This document shows, one piece after another, positions 26,622 through 34,895 of a stretch of DNA of 64,000 bases; the first letter of the stretch is position 1; the number at the start of each line of letters is the position of its first letter. Source of the DNA: an uncultured Muribaculaceae bacterium (lineage in GTDB: Bacteria; Bacteroidota; Bacteroidia; Bacteroidales; Muribaculaceae); contig CAJUSZ010000003.1 in assembly GCA_910589425.1 (NCBI GenBank), forward strand, positions 1 through 64,000. Reading direction: 5' to 3'. The notes under the pieces are model-generated. The model made no database searches. It was not told the DNA's origin and saw only the letters and a program-made list of their open reading frames with translations. The position numbers and the translations under genes are program-made.

Positions 26622-27350
26622 TCAAAGTTCAGCTTTCTTTTTCTTCTCGTTGACAAGAACCTTGTCGATCATTCCATAGTCTTTGGCTTCGCGGGCTATC
26701 ATCCAATAGTCCCTGTCGCTGTCGGCCTCCACTTTCTCAAAAGGCTGTCCGGAGTGGTCGGAGATTATGCGATACAGTTCCTCCTTGAGCTTCAGGATCT
26801 CGCGGGCCGTGATCTCTATATCGGAAGCCTGCCCCTGAATGCCGCCCATCGGCTGATGGATCATCACCCGTGAATGGGGAAGCGCAAAACGCTTGCCTTT
26901 CTCTCCGGCCACAAGCAGAACGGCAGCCATAGAAGCAGCCATGCCTGTGCAGATGGTGGACACATCGGAGTTGACATACTGCATCGTGTCGTAGATTCCC
27001 AGACCCGCATATACTGATCCTCCGGGAGAATTTATATACAATGATATGTCCTTATCGGGATCCGCGGAATCAAGATAGAGCATCTGGGCCTGGATTATGT
27101 TTGCGCTCTGATCGGACACCTGGGTGCCCAGAAAGATGATTCGGTCCATCATCAGGCGGGAGAACACATCCATCTGCGTTACATTGAGCTGGCGTTCCTC
27201 AAGAATATAAGGATTAAGATAGTCGGCCACCGGGGTCTGTGTCGTATTCACGCAAGATGACTGCGAATTGATATGGCGCACGTAGCAATCAAGCGTATTT
27301 GAGTTGATGCCGAGATGATTGACGGCATAGTTTCTGAAGTCGTTGTGCAT
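26622..27350 (-). CDS. clpP: ATP-dependent Clp protease proteolytic subunit
   Basis: ClpP is the serine peptidase chamber of ClpXP. The 242-residue protein carries the catalytic serine in TGMAASMAAVL, the histidine in PHSRVMIHQPMGG, and the INSPGGSVYAG signature. I prefer the ATG at 27350, which gives MHNDFRNYAVNHLGINS, close to the Bacteroides start. An upstream ATG at 27383 would add 11 residues. The N-terminal arm of about 50 residues is longer than in E. coli, as usual in Bacteroidota. Confidence 0.95.
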   Translation of the reverse strand: MHNDFRNYAVNHLGINSNTLDCYVRHINSQSSCVNTTQTPVADYLNPYILEERQLNVTQMDVFSRLMMDRIIFLGTQVSDQSANIIQAQMLYLDSADPDKDISLYINSPGGSVYAGLGIYDTMQYVNSDVSTICTGMAASMAAVLLVAGEKGKRFALPHSRVMIHQPMGGIQGQASDIEITAREILKLKEELYRIISDHSGQPFEKVEADSDRDYWMIAREAKDYGMIDKVLVNEKKKKAEL

Positions 27351-27533
27351 TTTTATATAGTATGTCGTGTTTGCTGGTAACAACAGGAACGCATATCGGC
27401 CATCATCCGGCCGGCAGCGCTTCCTGAAAGAAAACGTCAGGGATGACGCATAAATTGCATCATAGACCAGGAATATAACAAATATCGTGCCAACTTTCCA
27501 CCTGACGAAATTTCCTTCTTCGGATTTTTATAT

Positions 27534-27564
27534 TTTGGCAGTCGGAGATAAATGGCTAACTTTG
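27534..27564 (+). promoter_or_regulatory. promoter of the SulP transporter gene
   Basis: A -33 TTTG (27534-27537) and a -7 TAACTTTG (27557-27564) are 19 bp apart. The leader between them and the ATG contains AAACACACTCT (27590-27600), identical to the tip of the MITE-like element at 6.6 kb. Confidence 0.75.
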
Positions 27565-27626
27565 CGGCAATTTTTTACATTCATTTACAAAACACACTCT
27601 AACAACGTCAAAATATCAACTACCCT

Positions 27627-29321
27627 ATGAATCTGAACGGAAAAATTGATTTCAGCCCGAAACTTCTTGAAGTATTCAGGTCCTATTCCGCATCCCGCTT
27701 CAAGGCCGATCTGACAGCAGGCGTGGTGGTGGGCATTGTGGCTCTGCCGCTGGCAATCGCATTCGGCATAGCATCCGGTGTCAGCCCCTCCATCGGTCTC
27801 ATAACAGCCATTATCGGAGGCTTCATGGTGTCTGCATTCGGCGGGAACAGCGTGCAGATAGGCGGACCCACCGGAGCGTTCATCGTCATTGTGGCCGGGA
27901 TAATCACGGAATTCGGACTGACCGGACTTCTCGTGGCGACACTGATGGCCGGGATAATCCTCATTCTGCTGGGGCTTTTCAGGCTCGGCACGGTGGTGAA
28001 ATTCATCCCCTATCCGGTCGTCGTCGGATTTACAGCAGGCATAGCGCTGACAATTTTCTCAACCCAGATCAACGATTTCTTCGGACTGGGACTGACCGAC
28101 GTTCCGAGTGATTTCGTGTCAAAATGGGGAGTGTATTTTGCCAATTTCGACCGTGTGAACCTCTACACCCTCGGCGTGGGGATTGTCTCTTTACTGATCA
28201 TCATCCTTACGCCCAAAATCTCACGCAGGCTTCCCGGCGCCCTTATTTCAATCATAGTGATCACCGCAGCCACATGGATCATATCCCGCATCGACCCTTC
28301 ATTGCAGGTTGAGACGATCGGCATGAGATTCAAGGATATGGCCACCGACCTTCCGATGCCTCACGGATTCAACCTCAACATGGACATTGTCAACCGGCTC
28401 CTCCCCTCGGCATTCACAATCGCCATGCTCGGAGCGATCGAATCGCTGCTTTCAGCCACAGTGGCCGACGGCGTAACCGGATCCCGCACGAACTCCAACA
28501 CAGAGCTTATCGGACAAGGCCTGGCCAATGTCGTGGTTCCATTGTTCGGCGGAATCCCCGTTACCGGAGCCATCGCACGCACCATGACCAACATCACCAA
28601 CGGCGGCCGCACACCGGTAGCAGGAATAATCCACGCCTTGGTTCTCCTTCTTATATTCCTCTTCCTGATGCCCCTGATCAACCTGGTTCCCATGAGCTGC
28701 CTGGCGGCCGTCCTGATTGTGGTGAGCTATAACATGAGCGGATGGCGCACCGTCAGAGGAATCTTCAGATCACCCAAAAGCGACATCTGGGTGCTGATGG
28801 TAACCTTTCTCCTCACCGTCATCTTCGACCTCACCATAGCGATCGAGATAGGACTTCTGCTCGCGATCGTGCTTTTCCTGCGCCGTGTTATGGAAAACTC
28901 AGACATCAAGGTATACAGCGAGCAACTTGATGTGGCCGAAGGAACCGATCTGTCGCAACACGAAGTATTGAAAGTGGCCAAAGGTGTGTCTGTCTATGAA
29001 ATCGACGGCCCGTTCTTCTTCGGCATAGCCACGAAATTCGACGAACTGATGCGTTCCACCATGCACGACAAACCAGTGGTGCGCATCATAAGGATGCGCA
29101 AGGTGCCGTTCATCGACTCCACAGCAATCCACAATCTTGAAATACTCATCAATTCAAGCCACAATGAGAATATCGAGATCGTTCTGTCGGGAGTAAACAG
29201 CGGCGTGCGCAAATCTCTCGAACATGCAGGGATCGACCGGTTGGTAGGGCCACAGAACATTTGCGACCACATCAACAAAGCCGTAATAATGGCCAACGAC
29301 ATTGCTGCTAATAAAAAATAG
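27627..29321 (+). CDS. SulP family inorganic anion transporter
   Basis: This 564-residue inner membrane protein belongs to the SLC26/SulP family. The SulP signature region (LTAGVVVGIVALPLAIAFGIASGVSP, here described only by its ends LTAGV and GVSP, about residues 30-55) is followed by about 10-12 membrane helices. A cytoplasmic STAS domain covers about residues 440-555 (VSVYEIDGPFFFG, VPFIDSTAIHNLE). Family substrates include sulfate, bicarbonate and dicarboxylates. Nothing here fixes the substrate; no carbonic anhydrase gene is adjacent. Confidence 0.92.
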   Translation: MNLNGKIDFSPKLLEVFRSYSASRFKADLTAGVVVGIVALPLAIAFGIASGVSPSIGLITAIIGGFMVSAFGGNSVQIGGPTGAFIVIVAGIITEFGLTGLLVATLMAGIILILLGLFRLGTVVKFIPYPVVVGFTAGIALTIFSTQINDFFGLGLTDVPSDFVSKWGVYFANFDRVNLYTLGVGIVSLLIIILTPKISRRLPGALISIIVITAATWIISRIDPSLQVETIGMRFKDMATDLPMPHGFNLNMDIVNRLLPSAFTIAMLGAIESLLSATVADGVTGSRTNSNTELIGQGLANVVVPLFGGIPVTGAIARTMTNITNGGRTPVAGIIHALVLLLIFLFLMPLINLVPMSCLAAVLIVVSYNMSGWRTVRGIFRSPKSDIWVLMVTFLLTVIFDLTIAIEIGLLLAIVLFLRRVMENSDIKVYSEQLDVAEGTDLSQHEVLKVAKGVSVYEIDGPFFFGIATKFDELMRSTMHDKPVVRIIRMRKVPFIDSTAIHNLEILINSSHNENIEIVLSGVNSGVRKSLEHAGIDRLVGPQNICDHINKAVIMANDIAANKK

Positions 29322-29357
29322 AGTCCTTTTTTATTTCCCTCAATCGGAACTTTTTTG

Positions 29358-29365
29358 TAATTTCG
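29358..29365 (+). promoter_or_regulatory. candidate -7 element of the fumarase gene
   Basis: TAATTTCG resembles the Bacteroidota -7 box and lies about 72 bp upstream of the ATG. A clean -33 TTTG is not visible. The leader contains a GGCCcttatGGCC mini-hairpin. Confidence 0.4.
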
Positions 29366-29436
29366 CGGTGGAGTTCGGCCCTTATGGCCGCATTCCGCCG
29401 CTTATTTCTGACTATAACAAATAACTAACTGAAAAT

Positions 29437-31083
29437 ATGCCCACTAAACCTTTCCACTATCAGGAACCGTTTCCTCTCGGACCTGACACAACGGAATACC
29501 GTCTCATAACAAAAGACTACGTCAAAGTAGAGAACTGGAACGGCCACGAAATGCTTGTGGTAGATCCGGAAGCCCTCACCATCATCGCCAACGAAGCATC
29601 CCACAACTGTTCATTCATGCTCCGCCGCGAACACAACGAGATGGTGGCCAAGATCCTCAGCGATCCCGAAGCTTCCGAGAACGACAAATACGTAGCCCTG
29701 ACAATGCTCCGCAATGCCGAGGTAGCGGCAAAAGGCGTGCTTCCTTTCTGCCAGGACACAGGCACAAGCATCTGCGCGGCTTACAAAGGACAGCAAGTAT
29801 GGACCGGATGCGACGACGAAGAGAAGATCTCGCTCGGTGTCTATAAGACATACACTGAGAATAATCTCCGTTATTCCCAGAACGCTCCGCTCAACATGTA
29901 TGACGAGGTCAACACCGGATGCAACCTTCCGGCACAGATCGACATCCATGCCACAGAGGGCGACGAATACAAATTCCTGTTCGTGGCAAAAGGTGGCGGC
30001 TCGGCCAACAAGACATATCTCTATCAGGAGACCAAAGCCATACTCAACCCCAAGACCCTGGTGCCTTTCCTGGTTGAGAAAATGAAAACTCTCGGGACGG
30101 CTGCATGCCCCCCGTATCACATCGCTTTCGTGATCGGCGGCACATCGGCCGAGGCCAATCTCGCGGCTGTGAAAAAGGCTTCCGTAAAATACTATGACAA
30201 TCTTCCCACCACAGGCAACGAATTCGGCCGCGCTTTCCGCGATGTGGAACTGGAGAAGCAGCTTCTCGAAGCCGCCCAGTGCATAGGCCTCGGCGCACAA
30301 TTCGGTGGAAAATATTTCGCTCACGACATCCGTGTGATCCGTATGCCGCGCCACGGAGCCTCATGCCCCGTAGGAATGGGCGTAAGCTGCTCGGCCGACC
30401 GCAATGTAAAAGCCAAGATCAACCGCGACGGTCTCTGGATCGAGAAACTTGACGAATTCCCCGGCGAACTCATTCCTGAAGAACTCCGCAATCAGGGAGA
30501 GGGCGAGGTTGTGAAAATCGACCTCAACCGCCCGATGGCCGAGATACTCGCCGAACTCGACAAATATCCCGTCAGCACACGCCTGTCGCTCAACGGTACA
30601 ATTATCGTAGGCCGCGACATAGCCCACGCCAAGATCAAGGAACGCCTCGATGCAGGCGAACCGATGCCCCAGTATCTCAAGGATCACCCCATCTACTACG
30701 CCGGACCGGCCAAAAAACCCGCCGACATGCCGTCTGGATCTTTCGGCCCCACCACTGCCGGACGCATGGACCCATACGTAGACCAATTCCAGGCCGCCGG
30801 AGGCTCCATGATAATGATCGCCAAAGGCAACAGAAGCCAGCAGGTTACCGACGCATGCCACAAACACGGAGGATTCTATCTCGGATCTATCGGCGGTCCC
30901 GCAGCCATACTGGCCAAAAACAGCATCAAGAATGTGGAGCTGCTCGAATATCCTGAACTCGGGATGGAAGCCATCTGGAAAATTGACGTTGAAGACTTCC
31001 CGGCATTTATCCTTGTGGACAACAAGGGAAATGACTTCTTCAAGCAATTGAAACCCCGCTGCCCTCTCCCCTGCGGTAAATAA
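29437..31083 (+). CDS. class I fumarate hydratase
   Basis: This iron-sulfur fumarase (FumA/FumB type) interconverts fumarate and malate, a main step of the reductive branch of succinate/propionate fermentation. The 548-residue single-chain protein has the alpha part first (LPFCQDTGTS with a cluster cysteine, NTGCNLPAQIDIH, KGGGSANKTYL, CPPYHIAFVIGGTSAE) and then the beta part (LNGTIIVGRDIAHAK, IYYAGPAKKP, GPTTAGRMDPYV). Substrate-family marks match fumarase rather than L-tartrate dehydratase, which is usually two chains. A 13-bp hairpin terminator follows. Confidence 0.94.
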   Translation: MPTKPFHYQEPFPLGPDTTEYRLITKDYVKVENWNGHEMLVVDPEALTIIANEASHNCSFMLRREHNEMVAKILSDPEASENDKYVALTMLRNAEVAAKGVLPFCQDTGTSICAAYKGQQVWTGCDDEEKISLGVYKTYTENNLRYSQNAPLNMYDEVNTGCNLPAQIDIHATEGDEYKFLFVAKGGGSANKTYLYQETKAILNPKTLVPFLVEKMKTLGTAACPPYHIAFVIGGTSAEANLAAVKKASVKYYDNLPTTGNEFGRAFRDVELEKQLLEAAQCIGLGAQFGGKYFAHDIRVIRMPRHGASCPVGMGVSCSADRNVKAKINRDGLWIEKLDEFPGELIPEELRNQGEGEVVKIDLNRPMAEILAELDKYPVSTRLSLNGTIIVGRDIAHAKIKERLDAGEPMPQYLKDHPIYYAGPAKKPADMPSGSFGPTTAGRMDPYVDQFQAAGGSMIMIAKGNRSQQVTDACHKHGGFYLGSIGGPAAILAKNSIKNVELLEYPELGMEAIWKIDVEDFPAFILVDNKGNDFFKQLKPRCPLPCGK

Positions 31084-31118
31084 GCCCGTCAACACAACAA
31101 TCAATATCCAATCCAGCC

Positions 31119-31160
31119 ATGCGGGATGTGCCTCCGACGCACATCCCGCATTCTTTGTGT
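31119..31160 (+). terminator. terminator after the fumarase gene
   Basis: A perfect 13-bp stem (31119-31131 with 31139-31151) with a 7-nt loop is followed by a T-rich stretch. The remaining bases up to 31360 are AT-rich and non-coding, ending in the leader of the next gene. Confidence 0.85.
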
Positions 31161-31360
31161 ATATACATGCATGCGTATGTATGCGCGCGAGACATCACAA
31201 CAAAAGGATGGTTTAATCAGCAACCGTACCGTTTTAATATCTTTTACAATACTGACATTCATATCGTTAAATAACAATAATATATTGATACGCCGGATAA
31301 ACCCCGACCATCCCGGGAGGTCAAAAACGCAAACAGAATTTTTAAATATATAATTTCAGT

Positions 31361-31882
31361 ATGAAAAAGAAAATTTTAGGTCTCGCACTGATAGCAAGCT
31401 CAATTCTCTCATTCAATAGTTTCGCCCAGACAACAAACAACTGCAATCCTTCGCCCAAACAGCAGAATATCTGTGGAAAGAAACATGCTAAAGATAAATG
31501 CAACCGGATTTCTGATCCCTTCAACGGTCTTCAATTATCAGATAGTCAGAAAGAGAAACTGGCATCTCTAAAGGCAAAACAAAAAGCCTCCCGGATTGAA
31601 AAAAGTAAAATAGCAAAAGAAAAACGAATATCATCTGACTCCTTGCGCCGGGCCGAGCGCCTCGCCGATCGCCGCAAATATCTCGAAGAGGTAAAAGAGA
31701 TAATCGGACCGGATCAGTATGTGGTATTTCTTGAAAACATAGTGGTCAACAACGGCAAACATGCCGTCAATCGTTCACATTCATCCAAAGGCAACCACAA
31801 AGCGCACGGAATGAAGCATGACAAAAGACATGACAGACATGTAGCCCGACACGACGCACGCGCCACTACCGCCAAGCTCTAA
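31361..31882 (+). CDS. CpxP/Spy-like periplasmic protein with a His-rich tail
   Basis: This 173-residue protein has a signal peptide (about 1-22, ending NSFAQ). The central helical part resembles Spy/CpxP LTxxQ proteins (LSDSQKEKLASLKAKQKAS, then RKYLEEVKEIIGPDQYVVFLEN). It is highly charged, rich in Lys and Arg. The last 35 residues contain about nine His residues spaced among Lys, Arg and Asp. Such a tail could bind transition metals. A periplasmic chaperone or metal-sensing role is inference. It has no operon partner; a bidirectional terminator follows. Confidence 0.75.
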   Translation: MKKKILGLALIASSILSFNSFAQTTNNCNPSPKQQNICGKKHAKDKCNRISDPFNGLQLSDSQKEKLASLKAKQKASRIEKSKIAKEKRISSDSLRRAERLADRRKYLEEVKEIIGPDQYVVFLENIVVNNGKHAVNRSHSSKGNHKAHGMKHDKRHDRHVARHDARATTAKL

Positions 31883-31906
31883 TTCTCATACTCATAATAT
31901 CAGGAT

Positions 31907-31953
31907 GCCAGACATGAACAAGGATCAATATGCCTTATTCATGTCTGGCTTTT
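31907..31953. terminator. bidirectional terminator
   Basis: A perfect 12-bp stem (GCCAGACATGAA, 31907-31918, with 31938-31949) is followed by TTTT on the plus strand. The right arm overlaps the stop codon of the minus-strand tag gene, so both convergent genes probably share it. Confidence 0.8.
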
Positions 31954-32535
31954 AACGACTTCTTCAGCAGAGAAACATCGGCAACCCACAAGATGATCGA
32001 CAACAAATCCCGTGGCCTGAAGAAAGGCATAGCAGATGGTGGATCCGAAAAACTTGAAACCGCGCCGCTTCATATCGCGGCTCATCGAATCCGACACAGG
32101 ACTTGTAGCCGGCACCTCGGAAAGCTTTTTGGGTGAATTGACCACAGTAACGGCACCAGGGAAAAAAGAGAGTATATAATTCCGGAATGAACCATATTCA
32201 GCCGACACTTTAATGAAAGCCTTGGCATTCGATATAGCCGACTCTATCTTACGACGGTTCCTTACAATACCAGGGAAATCCATCAGCCGGTCCACATCCG
32301 CGCCAGTCATGGATGCCACTTTCTCCACATCAAAATCACAGAAAGCCTCCCTGTAACCATCCCGCTTACGCAAGATCGTGATCCAAGACAGTCCAGCCTG
32401 AGCGCTTTCGAGTATAAGAAATTCAAAAAGCACCCTGTCATCGCTCACCATCCGGCCCCATTCCTCATCATGATACCTTACATAAAGCGGATCGGTTCCG
32501 GCCCATCCGCATCTTCCATCAACAATATCGTCCAT
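31939..32535 (-). CDS. tag: DNA-3-methyladenine glycosylase I
   Basis: Tag removes 3-methyladenine from alkylated DNA. The 198-residue protein shows the N-terminal zinc/active-site block RCGWAGTDPLYVRYHDEEWG, the ESAQAGLSWITILRKRDGYREAF motif (given by its ends ESAQAG and YREAF), and the C-terminal VDHLVGCRCF with the remaining zinc ligands. The start at 32535 gives the usual short leader before the first cysteine. It stands alone on the minus strand. Confidence 0.93.
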   Translation of the reverse strand: MDDIVDGRCGWAGTDPLYVRYHDEEWGRMVSDDRVLFEFLILESAQAGLSWITILRKRDGYREAFCDFDVEKVASMTGADVDRLMDFPGIVRNRRKIESAISNAKAFIKVSAEYGSFRNYILSFFPGAVTVVNSPKKLSEVPATSPVSDSMSRDMKRRGFKFFGSTICYAFLQATGFVVDHLVGCRCFSAEEVVKSQT

Positions 32536-32572
32536 AGTATGTCTGAATTTAACACATTGTTAAGGAACCAAT

Positions 32573-33183
32573 TTATTTGATATCCCAGCTTTTTACCTTG
32601 ATCAGATCCTTTTGCGCCACAAACCATGGCAAATACCTTATCACTATCCTTATCAGAGCCGCCGATAGAAACACAGTCGCAAGAAAAAGCACAAAACCAG
32701 GGATCTGGTGGCCGTAGACCACACGATGCGCCATGCGCACCATCACTATCAGGGGATAGTGGATACATAAGATTACTATGGAATACCGTCCGATATAGGA
32801 AGCAAACGGAAATCGTCCGAAAGCCTTGCAAATCAAAAGCACTCCCATAACCCCCAGCACCGGACAAAGAAACATCATCGGGAAATGCCCATAAAAATTG
32901 TTTTCCATAAAATTGATATAAGACCCATCGGCAAAGTAAAAAACACAAACGGGATCAGAAGCTTATTGACTTTGCGCACCACCGATCCCCGGAAATTACC
33001 GTAATCTTTGAAAAACAGACCCGACAAGACAAAATAGAGCGGCATCCTGATCATTCCAAGCCAGGCGAGCGAATCGGGCATCGCACCGGTATGCAACCCT
33101 ATCACAAGAAGAATACATATCCCTTTGGCCAAGTCTATAAACTCCACCCTTCCTTGAGACTTAATTGTTTTCCGTCTTATCAT
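32573..33183 (-). pseudogene. acyltransferase-3 family membrane protein, broken
   Basis: Two overlapping frames encode the two ends of an acyltransferase-3 (OafA/WecH-like) protein. The N-terminal part (32875-33183) has EFIDLAKGICILLVIGLHTG (given as the typical DLAKG...LH start) and ends in the third membrane segment. The C-terminal part (32573-32908) has YIGRYSIVILCIHYPL and two terminal helices. Together they make about 200 residues against about 330-350 for the family. The gene therefore has a frameshift near 32900 and also lacks the middle third. It is probably non-functional. Confidence 0.75.
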
Positions 33184-33519
33184 AATTTTCCGTTAAAACG
33201 GACAGCGCCTCATTTTATTACGTTATTACGTCGTCTGGACGTTCGGCATACGGCGGTTCTTAACACCGGTGCAGTTTTTCGTAGTATTCCGTAAGGGTTG
33301 GATAATGTGCGCGTTTCCAGTTCGCGGAAATTCCGATCTATGCAATATTTATAGCTGTCGTTAATGATTGTCCGCGCTTTCTGCAAAGCTGGTATGCACT
33401 TGAGGCTTCCACCCTTAGATTATGTCCATGTCAGGCGAACCAAGACAATCTGTATTTCAACGTAATCTACTGAAATACCGATTATTTTTGTTAAATTTGC
33501 AATCTAATAAGCCACTCAC
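33184..33519. other. 336-bp intergenic stretch with a start-less minus-strand frame
   Basis: No confident gene is seen. A minus-strand frame runs open for about 69 codons (33419 down to the TGA at 33210) but has no ATG; the first possible start is TTG near 33390. Its product would be basic and matches nothing I know. It ends 27 bp upstream of the broken acyltransferase and may be a remnant of the same locus. The right end carries TAAATTTG (33493-33500), a -7 box for the next gene. Confidence 0.4.
33493..33500 (+). promoter_or_regulatory. -7 element of the RhuM-like gene
   Basis: TAAATTTG matches the Bacteroidota -7 consensus and lies 19 bp upstream of the ATG, giving a very short leader. No good -33 TTTG is visible. 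Confidence 0.5.
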
Positions 33520-34416
33520 ATGGATAACAACGACAATAGCGTTCTTAAAATAAATGATGCCGATAATGAGATAATTCTTTATCAACCAAATTCTACGTTT
33601 TCATTAGATGTCAGAGTGGATAAGGAAACCGTTTGGCTGAGTCAACCTCAGATAGCGGAACTGTTTGGAACAAAACGCCCCGCTATCACCAAACACTTAT
33701 CCAACATATTCAAATCAGGAGAGTTAGATGAGGATTCAGTATGTTCCATTTTGGAACTAACTGCTGCAGACGGTAAAAATTACCGAACTAAATTTTATAA
33801 TCTGGATGCAATACTATCTGTTGGCTACCGAGTTAACAGTATCAATGCCACACAGTTTCGTCAGTGGGCGAATAAGGTGCTAAAGGAATATCTGCTCCGG
33901 GGATACAGCGTGAATCAACGTCTTCTATATATAGAGTCGCGGATTGACCATCGTCTGTCAGAGCATGACCGCCGACTTGACGAACTCACAGATAAGGTTG
34001 ATTTCTTTGTCAAAGCATCTCTTCCTCCGGTCGAGGGCGTTTTCTTCAACGGTCAGATATTCGACGCTTATAAGTTTGTATGCGACCTTGTAAAGTCCGC
34101 GAAAAAGAAAATCGTACTGATTGACAACTATGTTGATGAGTCAGTCCTTACCTTATTTGATAAGCGTGGAGACGGCGTTAACGCAGTTATATATACAGAT
34201 GCTGACCGTTCAAGGCAAATCCGTCTTGACTTGCAACGCCATAATCGTCAATATGCTCCTATAGAGATAAAGTATGTGGCCGACATTCATGACCGCTTCC
34301 TGATTATCGATGACACTCTCTATCACATAGGGGCATCAATCAAAGACCTTGGCAAGAAACTGTTTGCATTCTCAAAAATGGCGATAACGCCATCTGTAAT
34401 TCTCGACACACTTTGA
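33520..34416 (+). CDS. RhuM-type DNA-binding protein fused to a PLD-like domain
   Basis: This 298-residue protein has two parts. Residues about 25-150 resemble the RhuM/ORF6N-type region (ETVWLSQPQIAELFGTKRPAITKHLSNIF, here reduced to LSQPQIAELFGTKRPAITKH, then RQWANKVLKEYLLRGYSVNQ). After a helical linker (about 150-180), residues about 185-298 look like a single phospholipase-D-like unit (KKKIVLIDNYVDESVLTLF, then HDRFLIIDD, an HxR(x4)D variant of HxK(x4)D). Base composition is more AT-rich than the neighbours, and it lies next to a decayed gene. It may be a single-gene defence or toxin-like effector; this is inference. Confidence 0.7.
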   Translation: MDNNDNSVLKINDADNEIILYQPNSTFSLDVRVDKETVWLSQPQIAELFGTKRPAITKHLSNIFKSGELDEDSVCSILELTAADGKNYRTKFYNLDAILSVGYRVNSINATQFRQWANKVLKEYLLRGYSVNQRLLYIESRIDHRLSEHDRRLDELTDKVDFFVKASLPPVEGVFFNGQIFDAYKFVCDLVKSAKKKIVLIDNYVDESVLTLFDKRGDGVNAVIYTDADRSRQIRLDLQRHNRQYAPIEIKYVADIHDRFLIIDDTLYHIGASIKDLGKKLFAFSKMAITPSVILDTL

Positions 34417-34449
34417 AATCACAAAATGTGTCTTCAAAAAGATATCAAG

Positions 34450-34474
34450 GCTCTGCTCCGGCAGGGCTTTTTTC
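34450..34474 (+). terminator. terminator after the RhuM-like gene
   Basis: A 7-bp stem (GCTCTGC, 34450-34456, with GCAGGGC, 34461-34467, one wobble) with a TCCG tetraloop is followed by a run of T residues. Confidence 0.75.
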
Positions 34475-34580
34475 GTTTCTTGTCGCTTAGAATCAAAAAA
34501 CAGGTGCCGTAAAAATCAATTTGGATTCTAACAACAGACAAATTACCGGTTTTTGGGTGCAAATTTGGATAGATACAACA

Positions 34581-34601
34581 AAAGCCTGATAATCAGGCTT
34601 T
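34581..34601 (-). terminator. terminator of tRNA-Ser
   Basis: A perfect 9-bp stem (AAAGCCTGA, 34581-34589, with 34593-34601) with a 3-nt loop lies 5 bp past the tRNA 3' end on the minus strand. A TGTTGT tail follows. Confidence 0.7.
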
Positions 34602-34605
34602 ATTG

Positions 34606-34691
34606 CGGAGAGACAGGGATTCGAACCCTGGGTACCTGAAAGGCACAACGGTTTTCGAGACCGCCCCGATCGACCACTCCGGCATCTCTCC
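34606..34691 (-). tRNA. tRNA-Ser(CGA)
   Basis: The 86-nt minus-strand RNA folds as a class II tRNA. The acceptor GGAGAGA pairs with TCTCTCC and is followed by discriminator G. The T arm contains GGTTCGAATCC, a long variable arm is present, and the anticodon loop CTCGAAA reads anticodon CGA (codon UCG). CCA is not encoded. It has its own promoter and hairpin terminator. Confidence 0.95.
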
Positions 34692-34714
34692 TTGGTCGTT
34701 TTTGATAGCGGGGA

Positions 34715-34746
34715 CAAAGTTAGCGACTTTTCGCCAAACAGCCAAA
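34715..34746 (-). promoter_or_regulatory. promoter of tRNA-Ser
   Basis: On the minus strand a -33 TTTG (34743-34746) is followed after 20 bp by the -7 TAACTTTG (34715-34722), 23 bp upstream of the tRNA 5' end. Confidence 0.75.
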
Positions 34747-34838
34747 TTTTAATCATTGTTTTTTGCTGACAGAGCTAAAATTTCTTAAAATCCACGCTTG
34801 TCGGTTCCCCACCTTACCGTCATGTTTTTCTTTTGTTG

Positions 34839-34846
34839 TAATTTTG
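34839..34846 (+). promoter_or_regulatory. -7 element of the MATE gene
   Basis: TAATTTTG lies about 50 bp upstream of the ATG at 34896. A clean -33 is not visible. Confidence 0.45.
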
Positions 34847-34895
34847 CAACCCGAAAGCCACGGAGGCTTTTTCCCAACCATCAGATCTTCCTGAA

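Noticed and set aside
34606..34691. tRNA-Ser as the attachment site of the mobile element
   Set aside because: The tRNA lies about 18 kb from the accessory segment and no integrase or repeated tRNA 3' end was found nearby.
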